Source: Parvularcula maris (GTDB taxonomy: Bacteria; Pseudomonadota; Alphaproteobacteria; Caulobacterales; Parvularculaceae). Taken from it: DNA of 57,415 bases. A program made the position numbers and the translations under genes. This document shows positions 45,735 through 53,914 of this stretch, in pieces. The stretch lies in NCBI RefSeq assembly GCF_024505085.1, contig NZ_JANIBC010000012.1:1-57415 (forward strand). The letters are read 5' to 3'. The number at the start of each line of letters is the position of its first letter. The stretch's first letter is position 1. Under the pieces are notes generated by a model that saw nothing but the letters and a program-made list of their open reading frames with translations, ran no database searches and was not told where the DNA came from.

Positions 45735-48140
45735 GTGACGACGAGAAAACGGGCAGTATCGACCACTTGGCTGAGCTCGCTGGCCATGGCGGGGGCGCTG
45801 CTCCTCGCAGTGCCGCAGGCGGACGCCATGCAGGACCGGACGGAGCAGGCCGAGCCCAGCCAGGAAGCTCTCTACAAGGACGCCTCCGCGCCCATCGAGG
45901 AGCGGGTCGAGGACCTTCTCGGCCGCATGACGCTGGAGGAGAAGCTGGCGCAGATCACCACCATCTGGAGCGAGAAGGGAAACCTCTTTGCCCAGGATGG
46001 CAGCTTCGATCCGGCCAAGGCGAGGGAGCTACATCCCGGCGGCATCGGCCATTTCGCAAGACCCAACGACCGGCAGGGCTCGTCGAGCCCGCTTGATGAG
46101 CCTTTCAGGGACGAGCGGGAGACCGTCGAGCTCGTCAACACCATCCAGCGCTACGCCGTGGAGGAGACCCGCCTCGGCATACCCGTCCTGTTCCATGAGG
46201 AGGGCCTGCACGGCTACGCCGCGCGCGGCGCCACCTCCTTCCCCCAGGCCATCGCCCTTGCCTCCACCTGGGACCCGGAGCTGATCGAGGAGGTCTACGG
46301 CGTGGTCGCCCGCGAGATCCGCGCGCGCGGCGCCCATCTCGTCCTCTCCCCCGTCATCGACGTGGCGCGGGACCCGCGCTGGGGCCGGATCGAGGAGACC
46401 TACGGCGAGGACCCCTACCTCGTCTCGGAGATCGGCGTGGCCGCCATTCGCGGCTTTCAGGGGACGGGGCTTCCCCTCGCCGACGGCAAGGTGCTCGCCA
46501 CCCTCAAGCACATGACCGGCCACGGCCAGCCCGAAAGCGGCACCAATGTCGGCCCGGCCAACATCTCCGAGCGCCTGCTGCGCGAGGTCTTCTTCCCCCC
46601 CTTCGAGGAGGCGGTAGAGCGCACCAACGTCATGTCGATCATGGCCTCCTACAACGAAATCGACGGCGTCCCCTCCCACGCCAATGACTGGCTGCTGCAG
46701 GACGTGCTGCGCGGCGAGTGGGAGTATCAGGGCGGCGTCGTCTCGGACTATTGGGGCGTGCGCGACCTCGTCACCCTCCACAATGTCGAGCCTGACCTGA
46801 AAGGCGCCGCCGTCCGTGCGCTGAAATCCGGGGTGGACTACGACCTCCCCGACGGCGACAGCTTCAAGGAGCTGCCCGCCGCCCTGGAGGAGGGCGCGAT
46901 CACCGAGGAGGAGATCGACACCGCCGTGCGCCGAATGCTGCGCATGAAGTTCGAGGCGGGCCTCTTCGAGAACCCCTATGCCGATGCGGACTACGCGGAG
47001 GAGATCACCGACAATGAAGAGGCGCGCGCACTGGCCGAGGAGGCGGCGCGGCGCTCCGTGGTGCTTCTCAAGAACGAGGGCGTGCTGCCCCTCGACAAGG
47101 CGGCCTACCAGAAGATCGCCGTAATCGGACCGAACGCGGCAGTCACGCGCCTCGGCGGCTACTCGGACGTGCCCACACGGACGATCAGCCTTCTCGATGG
47201 TCTTCGCAACGAGTTCGGCGAGGGGGCCGAGATCGTCCACCATGAAGGCGTCAAGCTGTTCGAATCGGGTGACGATTGGTGGACCAACGAACCCGTCCCT
47301 GCGGACAGGGACGCGAACCTCGCCATGATCGAGGAGGCGGCCGAGGCAGCCAGGGACGCCGACCTCGTCATCCTCGCCATCGGCGGCTCCGAGGCCACGA
47401 GCCGCGAGGCCTATGCCGCGAACCATCTCGGCGACCGCACCGATATCGAGCTCTTCGGCGAGCAGCAGGAGCTGGCCGACGCGATCTTCGACCTCGGCAA
47501 GCCGGTCGTCACGGTGCTGATCAACGGGAGGCCCCTGGGCGTCGACGAGGTGGCGGAGCGCACGGACGCTTTGGTCGAGGCCTGGTATCTCGGCCAGGAG
47601 ACCGGCACGGCGCTCGCGGACATCCTCGTCGGCAAGGCCAACCCCGGCGGCAAGCTGCCGGTCACCATCGCCAGCGATGTCGGCCAGCTCCCCCTGGTCT
47701 ACAACCGCAAGCCCAGCGCGCTTCGGGGCTACGCCTTCGGCTCGACCGAGCCTCTCTACCCCTTCGGCTACGGGCTGAGCTATACGAGCTTCGAGATCGG
47801 CGAGCCCAAGCTGCGCCGCAGCTCCATCAAGGCGGACGGCAAAGCGACGGTCTCCGTCCAGGTGCGCAACACAGGCGATCGCGAGGGTGCCGAAGTGGTC
47901 CAGCTCTATATCCGCGACAAGGTCAGCTCGGTGACCCGCCCGGTCAAGGAGCTGCGCGGCTTCCAGCGGGTGAGCCTGAAGCCCGGCCAGCGGCGCACCG
48001 TGCGCTTCGAGATCGGCCCGGAGGATCTTCGCTTCTGGAACGCCGACATGGAGCGTATCGTCGAGCCGGGCGAGTTCGAGATCATGGTCGGCTCGAGCTC
48101 CGAGGACCTGAAGACGGCAACCCTCACGGTGACGGAGTAG
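45735..48140 (+). CDS. GH3 beta-xylosidase/beta-glucosidase
   Basis: An 801-residue exported enzyme with a signal peptide (to about residue 32, PQADA) and the three-domain GH3 plan. The barrel has LFHEEGLHGYAARG and PRWGRIEETYGEDPYLV; the nucleophile Asp is at 338 in GVVSDYWGVRDL. An alpha/beta sandwich follows (VVLLKNEGVLPL, KIAVIGPNA), then a C-terminal fibronectin-III domain (GDREGAEVVQLYIRD). Given its context it most likely trims xylose from xylooligomers. The GTG start follows GGGAGGAAC. It is 5 bases before the second GH3. Confidence 0.92.
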   Translation: MTTRKRAVSTTWLSSLAMAGALLLAVPQADAMQDRTEQAEPSQEALYKDASAPIEERVEDLLGRMTLEEKLAQITTIWSEKGNLFAQDGSFDPAKARELHPGGIGHFARPNDRQGSSSPLDEPFRDERETVELVNTIQRYAVEETRLGIPVLFHEEGLHGYAARGATSFPQAIALASTWDPELIEEVYGVVAREIRARGAHLVLSPVIDVARDPRWGRIEETYGEDPYLVSEIGVAAIRGFQGTGLPLADGKVLATLKHMTGHGQPESGTNVGPANISERLLREVFFPPFEEAVERTNVMSIMASYNEIDGVPSHANDWLLQDVLRGEWEYQGGVVSDYWGVRDLVTLHNVEPDLKGAAVRALKSGVDYDLPDGDSFKELPAALEEGAITEEEIDTAVRRMLRMKFEAGLFENPYADADYAEEITDNEEARALAEEAARRSVVLLKNEGVLPLDKAAYQKIAVIGPNAAVTRLGGYSDVPTRTISLLDGLRNEFGEGAEIVHHEGVKLFESGDDWWTNEPVPADRDANLAMIEEAAEAARDADLVILAIGGSEATSREAYAANHLGDRTDIELFGEQQELADAIFDLGKPVVTVLINGRPLGVDEVAERTDALVEAWYLGQETGTALADILVGKANPGGKLPVTIASDVGQLPLVYNRKPSALRGYAFGSTEPLYPFGYGLSYTSFEIGEPKLRRSSIKADGKATVSVQVRNTGDREGAEVVQLYIRDKVSSVTRPVKELRGFQRVSLKPGQRRTVRFEIGPEDLRFWNADMERIVEPGEFEIMVGSSSEDLKTATLTVTE

Positions 48141-48145
48141 CGGCG

Positions 48146-50677
48146 ATGACGATGACCCTCAAAGGACTGCTTCTCACGACGAGCCTCGCTGCCTGCCTGT
48201 CGGCATGCGGAGAAGAGCCTTCGACCCCGACCCCCTCCGAACCTGAACCGCAAGGGCAGGCGGCATCGGCGGAAACCGCTGAGGCACCGATGGTGAACCC
48301 CGAGAACTGGCCGAAGATCACGAGCCCCGTCGACCGAGACCCGGCCATCGAGGAGGAGGCGGCGCGCCTTCTCGCCTCCATGAGCCTGGAGGAGAAGGTC
48401 GGCCAGATCATTCAGCCCGACATCGCCTCGATCACGCCGGAGGAGGCGGGCGCCTACCATATCGGCTCGGTGCTGAACGGCGGCAACTCCGCCCCCAAAG
48501 GAGAGCTTCGCGGCGACCCTGGCGACTGGGTGGCGCTGGCGGACGCCTTCTGGCGCGCCTCCACCGGCGAGGACGGCAGCGGCATCCCGCTTCTTTGGGG
48601 AACCGACGCCGTACACGGACACTCCAACATCGTCGGCGCCACGATCTTCCCGCACAATATCGGGCTTGGGGCCGCGAACGACCCAGAGCTGATGCGCAGG
48701 ATCGGCGAGATCACCGCGAAGGAGATCGCCGTCACCGGCCTCGACTGGACCTTCGCCCCCACCCTTGCCGTGCCCCAGGACGACCGATGGGGCCGGACCT
48801 ATGAGGGGTATTCGGAGGACCCGGCCATCGTCGCCTCCTTCGCCAGGCCGCTGGTCGAGGGTCTTCAGGGCAGGGCGAACACGGACGAGTTCCTCGCCCC
48901 CGGCCGCGTCCTCTCCACCGCCAAGCACTTCGTCGGCGACGGCGGCACGAGGGGCGGCACCGATCAGGGCGAGACCGTCGCCACCGAGGAGGAGCTGCGC
49001 GACATCCACGTGGCGGGCTACGTGCCGGCGCTGGAGGCAGGCGTGCAGACGGCCATGGCGTCCTTCTCGAGCTGGAACGGCCGCAAGATGCACGGCTACA
49101 AGGAGCTTCTCACCGACGTGCTGGTAGGCCAGATGGGTCTGGACGGCTTCGTCGTCGGCGACTGGAACGGACACGGACAGGTGGCGGGCTGCGAGGCGAC
49201 GGACTGCCCCCAGGCGCTTCTCGCCGGGGTCGACATGTACATGGCGCCGGATAGCTGGAAGGGCCTCTATGAAAGCACGCTCCGCCATGTGGAGGAGGGC
49301 ACCATCCCCATGGAGCGCCTCGACGAAGCGGTGCTGCGCATCCTTCGGGTGAAGCTACGCATGGGCCTGATGGAGCGGGGCCTGCCCTCCGAGCGGCCCT
49401 TTGCCGGAGAGCTCGATCTCTTAGGCTCGGACGAGCACCGCGCCGTCGCCCGCGAGGCGGTGGCCAAATCCCTGGTCCTCCTGAAGAACGAGGGCGGCGT
49501 CCTGCCCATCCGGCCAAGGCAGCGCGTCCTCATCACCGGGGACGGCGCGAACGATATGGGCAAGCAGACCGGCGGCTGGACCCTCTCCTGGCAGGGGGAC
49601 GGCAACAGCCGAGAGGACTTCCCGAACGCCGACACCATCTTCGAAGGGCTGGAGGGGGCCATCGGCGCTTCGGGCGGCGAGGCGTATCTGGACGAGATGC
49701 CGGAGGGCGAGGAGCCGGACCTTGCCGTCGTGGTCTTCGGCGAGGACCCCTATGCGGAGTTCCGGGGCGACCGGCCCAATCTCGATTTCACGCCAGAGGA
49801 GCCCCAGGCCCGGATGCGGGCGCTGAAGGAGGCGGGCATCCCGGTGGTCGCCGTCTTCCTCTCGGGACGCCCGCTCTGGACCAACCCGGAGATCAACGCC
49901 TCCGACGCCTTCGTGGCCGCCTGGTTGCCGGGGAGCGAGGGCGGCGGCGTCGCCGACGTCCTGGTGGCGGGCGAGGACGGTGAGCCGCGGGCCGACTTCA
50001 CCGGCAGGCTCTCCTTCTCCTGGCCGAAGCGCCCTGACCAGTTCCGCCTCAACCCCCAGGACGAGGACTACGACCCGCTCTTCGCCCTTGGCTACGGGCT
50101 GTCCTACGGCGAGGAGGGAACCGTCGGCACACTGCCGGAGGACTACGAGACCTCCGAAAGCGACTCCAACACGCTGATCGCCGACGGCGCGCCGGGGGCC
50201 GGAGGCGAGCTCGTCCTTCTGTCCGGCGGCGGCGAGCGCCGGATCACTGATGCGGTCGCCGAGACCCCCAACGGCGCCCTCCGCCTGTCCCGAACGGACC
50301 GCTACGCCCAGGAGGACTCGCTACGGCTCGTCTGGGACGGCTCGGCCACGGCCCGGCTAGTCCTGCGTGCGGAAGAGCGAGACCTTCGCCGCGAGGCCAA
50401 CGCGGATATCGGCCTGTCGGTCACCTACCGCTACGATGAGGCGTCGGAGGCCGAAGCCAGCGTCGGTGTCGGCGGGGCGTCCTTCCCCCTGCCGATGGGA
50501 GAAGCGGGCGGTTTCGAGACCTTTCAGGCGAGGCTCACCTGCTTCGCGGATGAGGGCGGCGACCTCTCCGCGCTTACCGATCTCATGGCGATCGAGAGCC
50601 AGGGGCCGCTCAGCCTGACGGTCTACGAGGTGGGCCTCGCCCCTTCCGAGGGCGGCGCCCCCTGCCCCGGCCAGTAG
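48146..50677 (+). CDS. GH3 exo-beta-glucosidase/xylosidase lipoprotein with extra C-terminal domain
   Basis: An 843-residue lipoprotein (LLLTTSLAACLSAC lipobox). The barrel begins MSLEEKVGQIIQPDI and carries DAVHGHSNIVGATIFPHNIG and DDRWGRTYEGYSEDP. The nucleophile Asp is at 339 in FVVGDWNGHGQ. The alpha/beta sandwich has SLVLLKNEGG and QTGGWTLSWQGDGN. Instead of fibronectin III, about 170 extra residues form a beta-rich, possibly sugar-binding domain, as in the CelD/ExoP group, which acts on beta-1,3/1,4-glucans or xylan. The ATG at 48146 is favoured over 48152. Longer in-frame readings run back through the first GH3 in a wrong frame. Confidence 0.9.
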   Translation: MTMTLKGLLLTTSLAACLSACGEEPSTPTPSEPEPQGQAASAETAEAPMVNPENWPKITSPVDRDPAIEEEAARLLASMSLEEKVGQIIQPDIASITPEEAGAYHIGSVLNGGNSAPKGELRGDPGDWVALADAFWRASTGEDGSGIPLLWGTDAVHGHSNIVGATIFPHNIGLGAANDPELMRRIGEITAKEIAVTGLDWTFAPTLAVPQDDRWGRTYEGYSEDPAIVASFARPLVEGLQGRANTDEFLAPGRVLSTAKHFVGDGGTRGGTDQGETVATEEELRDIHVAGYVPALEAGVQTAMASFSSWNGRKMHGYKELLTDVLVGQMGLDGFVVGDWNGHGQVAGCEATDCPQALLAGVDMYMAPDSWKGLYESTLRHVEEGTIPMERLDEAVLRILRVKLRMGLMERGLPSERPFAGELDLLGSDEHRAVAREAVAKSLVLLKNEGGVLPIRPRQRVLITGDGANDMGKQTGGWTLSWQGDGNSREDFPNADTIFEGLEGAIGASGGEAYLDEMPEGEEPDLAVVVFGEDPYAEFRGDRPNLDFTPEEPQARMRALKEAGIPVVAVFLSGRPLWTNPEINASDAFVAAWLPGSEGGGVADVLVAGEDGEPRADFTGRLSFSWPKRPDQFRLNPQDEDYDPLFALGYGLSYGEEGTVGTLPEDYETSESDSNTLIADGAPGAGGELVLLSGGGERRITDAVAETPNGALRLSRTDRYAQEDSLRLVWDGSATARLVLRAEERDLRREANADIGLSVTYRYDEASEAEASVGVGGASFPLPMGEAGGFETFQARLTCFADEGGDLSALTDLMAIESQGPLSLTVYEVGLAPSEGGAPCPGQ

Positions 50678-50694
50678 CTTCCCTACTGCCCAGC

Positions 50695-50725
50695 AAAAAG
50701 GGGAGCCGTTCGGCTCCCCTTTTTC
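50695..50725. terminator. Bidirectional intrinsic terminator
   Basis: GGGGAGCC, a 4-base loop and GGCTCCCC, flanked by A-runs on the left and a T-run on the right. It stands between the convergent GH3 and MFS genes and can end both transcripts. Confidence 0.92.
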
Positions 50726-50745
50726 GTTCACCTAGTGGGCTTCGC

Positions 50746-52164
50746 TCAGCCCACCATCTCTTCGAGCTCCAGGCCCTTGGTCTCGCGCACGGACCTGGCG
50801 ATGAAGACCGCCGAGACCACCGCGAAGAAGCAGTAGATACCGTAGGAACCGGCCAGCCCAATGCTTTCCAGCATCCGAGGAAAGGTCCAAGTGACTAGGA
50901 AATTGGCTACCCACTGGGCCAGGCCCGCCATGGCGAGAGCGCTGCCGCGGAACTGGTTGGGGAACATCTCGCCCAGCATGACCCACATGACCGGCCCCCA
51001 GCTCAGGTTGAAGATGAAGGCGTAGGCGAGCCCCGCCCCCAGCGCCGTCAGGCCCATGCCGTCGGAGAGCTGAAGCCCGCTCTCGCCCACCGTGCCCGTG
51101 GAGAAGGCGAAGGCCATGATGCCGAGGCTCACCGCCATGCCGATGGAGCCGAAGAGGAGGAACGGCTTGCGCCCGATCCGGTCGATGAAGAGGAGGCAGA
51201 GGATCACCGCCAGGATGCCCGAGCCCCCGGTCAGCACGTTCTGCAGGAGAGCGTCGGACTCGGTGAAGCCCGCCGACTGCCAGAGGACCGCGCCGTAGTA
51301 GAAGATGACGTTGATGCCGACGAGCTGCTGGAAGACGGCGAGGCCGATGCCCACCCAGACGATGGGGCGCAGCTTGCCGCCCGCAAAGATGTCCGAGAAG
51401 CGCGGCTTGTGCTGGGCGGCGAGGCTCTTCTCGATCTCGACCACCTTCTCCTTCGCGCCGCGCCGGAAAAGCCGGTCCAGGACCGAGCGGGCGTCGTCGC
51501 TGCGTCCCTTAGCCACTAGGAAGCGGGGGCTTTCGGGGATCAGGAACAAAGCACCGAGGAAGATGCCCGCCGGGATCAGCTCGACCCAGAACATCCAGCG
51601 CCAGGTCTCGTAGCCCAGCGCGAACTCCGCCGTGGAGCCCCCCGCCCTGCCCGCCAGCACGTAGTTCGACAGGAAGGCGAAGAAGAGACCTGCGACGATA
51701 GCGATCTGCTGGGTGGTGGCGAGCGCGCCGCGGTAGCGGGCCGGCGCGATCTCGGAGATATAGGCGGGCGACATGACCGAGGCGGCGCCCACGGCGAAGC
51801 CGCCGATCAGCCGGTAGATGATGAACTCGAAACTCGACCCGGCGATCCCCGATCCAAAGGCCGAGACGACGAAGAACACCGCCGCCGCGATCAGCATGGA
51901 GCGGCGGCCGAACGCATCGGCCAGGGTCCCGGCCATCAGCGCGCCGAGGGCGGCGCCTAGCAGCATCGACGCCACCGAGAACCCCGTGCCCACGGAGCTC
52001 GAGTTGAAGGCCTGCTGCAGCCCGTCCACCGTGCCGTTGATGACGCCCGAATCGAAGCCGAAGAGAAAGCCTCCCAGCGTCGCGACGAAGGCGATGGCGA
52101 TGATCGCGCCCGTCTTGGGTTCGCCCAGCGCCGTCTCGCCGGGCGCAGTTACGTGTTGGTCCAT
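50746..52164 (-). CDS. MFS sugar porter, probable xylose:H+ symporter
   Basis: A 472-residue major-facilitator protein with 12 predicted segments. Sugar-porter signatures are GFLFGFDSGVINGT in helix 1, GTLADAFGRRSML, YISEIAPARYRGAL, PESPRFLVAKGR before the central loop, GIGLAVFQQLVGINVIFYYG, and DRIGRKPFLL. The last GLELEEM is typical of the XylE/GlcP group. In this locus xylose or a xylooligomer is the likely cargo. It faces left, with operator 7 66 bases upstream of its ATG. Confidence 0.92.
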   Translation of the reverse strand: MDQHVTAPGETALGEPKTGAIIAIAFVATLGGFLFGFDSGVINGTVDGLQQAFNSSSVGTGFSVASMLLGAALGALMAGTLADAFGRRSMLIAAAVFFVVSAFGSGIAGSSFEFIIYRLIGGFAVGAASVMSPAYISEIAPARYRGALATTQQIAIVAGLFFAFLSNYVLAGRAGGSTAEFALGYETWRWMFWVELIPAGIFLGALFLIPESPRFLVAKGRSDDARSVLDRLFRRGAKEKVVEIEKSLAAQHKPRFSDIFAGGKLRPIVWVGIGLAVFQQLVGINVIFYYGAVLWQSAGFTESDALLQNVLTGGSGILAVILCLLFIDRIGRKPFLLFGSIGMAVSLGIMAFAFSTGTVGESGLQLSDGMGLTALGAGLAYAFIFNLSWGPVMWVMLGEMFPNQFRGSALAMAGLAQWVANFLVTWTFPRMLESIGLAGSYGIYCFFAVVSAVFIARSVRETKGLELEEMVG

Positions 52165-52229
52165 GGTCTCCTGCCCTATCTGACCGCTCGGCTTGGCGGC
52201 GGCGTTGATCTTACTCTTTTTGACGACAA

Positions 52230-52243
52230 TGTTAGCGTTAGCA
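52230..52243. promoter_or_regulatory. LacI-type operator 7 (MFS porter)
   Basis: TGTTAGCGTTAGCA, two mismatches to the consensus. It lies 66 bases upstream of the MFS start, with no divergent partner gene nearby; repeat copy 3 follows at 52321. Confidence 0.65.
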
Positions 52244-52320
52244 TAACGGTCGGCACAAGACCGTGGCAGGATTGCCTCCCCTTGTCAGGAGGCAAGAGCA
52301 TAGAACTTCGCTAAAGGGCT

Positions 52321-52462
52321 GGCGTTTGTATCTGTTGCAAACCTAGGTGGCCCCCTCCGCCCTACGGGCACCTCCCCCACCAATGGGGGAGGGAAGCAGA
52401 ACCGCTGTTGCTCTCTATGTCGCTCTCCCACGCGTGGGGGAGCTGCCGGTAGGCTGAGGGGG
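52321..52462. repeat. Intergenic palindromic repeat, copy 3
   Basis: Same element as copies 1 and 2, including the 5' GTTTG...CAAAC hairpin seen in copy 2. A further small palindrome GTTTGCAAAC lies about 30 bases past the 3' end. It occupies most of the gap between the MFS porter and the second xylanase. Confidence 0.8.
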
Positions 52463-52596
52463 AGCAAGCCACCAGCACCCAAAATTCCGTCTGTTTGCAA
52501 ACAATACGAACTGCGAAGGGAGGCGAAGCTAGGAGCCGACGAAGGAGCCCTCGCCCCCGGACCACCGCGCCGAAAAGACGAGCGCCGTTCCGCCCC

Positions 52597-53787
52597 CTAG
52601 CTGCGCGCCGTCGCGCCCTCGAAGGTCTCGAGGATCGCCTCGGCCATCAGGGTCGGTCTGTAATCGTCCGCAAACGGCAGCCCTCGCTTCTGAAGGCCGT
52701 CCGCCCGCTGCTGAAACGTCTGCAGCCAGGAGTAGCGGTGGACCAGGCCCCAGCACAGAACGTCCCGGAGCTGATCGAACTCGAAACAGGCCTCCAGATA
52801 GGCCTTGGTCGTGTCGGCGATCTCTTGGTCGCGGGTCTCGATGTCGGCGGAGAGTTGCTGGTCCTCGATGTCGAGTTCGGTGATGGTGAGCTCGAGCCCC
52901 ATATCCGTGACCTCCTTCAGGAACGCGCGCCAGGTAGCTTCCTCCCCGCCGCTTCGGGGTCCCCAGACATGGCTCTGCAGGCCCAGCGCGTCGATGGGCA
53001 CGCCCTTCGCCAGCATGTTCTCGAGGAGGCGCAGGACACCGGTGCGGTGGTTCTCGCTCCAAGAGTTCCAGGACATGAAGTCGTTATAGACGAGCTGCGC
53101 CGTGGGAAGCTCGGCCCTGGCGGTTCTGAAGGCGAGCTCGACGACGTTCTCCATACCTCCCAAGCGGCGTGAGAAGGGCGTCTCGCGATAGGCTCCGCTG
53201 GTGTTGTCCACGGCCTCGTTGACGACGTCCCAAGAGTAGAAGTCACTTGGCGAGCGGCGCGCCACCGTCTCGATATGATCCGTCAGCAGACGCTCCGCCT
53301 CGGCCGCCTCGTTGGTGCCCCAGTTATAGGAGGCGAACCAGTCCGGGTAGCGCTCCTCCACCTCCCACAGAAGAACGTGGAAGCGGTAGTCTATCATGTT
53401 CTGCTGTGCCCAGAGGACGAGGGTATCGCCGTTCTGCCAGCGGTATTCGGGGGGCGGATTTCTTCGGATGTCACCCCATTTGTGCTCGTTCTCGGAGACT
53501 GCGACGTTGCAGTGCTCCTGCATCAGACCGAGATAGGCGTTGTCGAGATAGGTGTCGCCCGTGAAGAAGGCAGTCCCGAAGCGCATGTTCTTCGCCGAGG
53601 CAGCAGCCTTGATCGGCGACACGCTCACCGGCGGCGGCGGCGGGGGAGGAGGAGGGGGCGGCGGCTGCGGGGGCGGTGTCTCACGGGATGGAGGGGTCGG
53701 CGACGAACCCCCGCCTCCACCGCCGCAAGCAACCAAGGGCAGTGTGGCCATCCCGGCCATGACTGATCGACGGCTGAACCGCTCCAT
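52597..53787 (-). CDS. GH10 endo-1,4-beta-xylanase with poly-proline linker
   Basis: A 396-residue second xylanase. The leader MERFSRRSVMAGMATLPLVAC has twin arginines and a lipobox. It is followed by a run of Gly, then a linker with 12 consecutive Pro that lifts the catalytic domain off the membrane. The GH10 barrel has NVAVSENEHKWGDI, the acid/base Glu in WDVVNEAVDN, and the nucleophile Glu in ITELDIEDQQL. The ATG has a perfect AGGAGG. It is related to, but distinct from, the xylanase at 38682, and is divergent from the broken GH35 gene across operator 8. Confidence 0.93.
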   Translation of the reverse strand: MERFSRRSVMAGMATLPLVACGGGGGGSSPTPPSRETPPPQPPPPPPPPPPPPVSVSPIKAAASAKNMRFGTAFFTGDTYLDNAYLGLMQEHCNVAVSENEHKWGDIRRNPPPEYRWQNGDTLVLWAQQNMIDYRFHVLLWEVEERYPDWFASYNWGTNEAAEAERLLTDHIETVARRSPSDFYSWDVVNEAVDNTSGAYRETPFSRRLGGMENVVELAFRTARAELPTAQLVYNDFMSWNSWSENHRTGVLRLLENMLAKGVPIDALGLQSHVWGPRSGGEEATWRAFLKEVTDMGLELTITELDIEDQQLSADIETRDQEIADTTKAYLEACFEFDQLRDVLCWGLVHRYSWLQTFQQRADGLQKRGLPFADDYRPTLMAEAILETFEGATARS

Positions 53788-53854
53788 GCGTCACCTCCTG
53801 CTCAGTGCGCAGCCGCTCTTGCCCGGCGGCCTCGATAGAGCTTACGCTAGCGGA

Positions 53855-53868
53855 TGTTAGCGCTAACG
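53855..53868. promoter_or_regulatory. LacI-type operator 8 (GH10 / GH35)
   Basis: TGTTAGCGCTAACG, one mismatch to the consensus at the last base, with the central ten bases a perfect palindrome. It lies between the divergent GH10 (start 53787) and GH35-like gene (start 53915). Confidence 0.82.
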
Positions 53869-53914
53869 CAAGGGCCTTGACGGCTCTCGGGGAACAACGA
53901 ATCGGAACGGAGCT

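Noticed and set aside
47276-48145. Reading the second GH3 gene from 47276 as a 1133-residue protein
   Set aside because: The first 290 codons lie over the end of the first GH3 in another frame and are Arg-rich; the lipoprotein signal begins at 48146.
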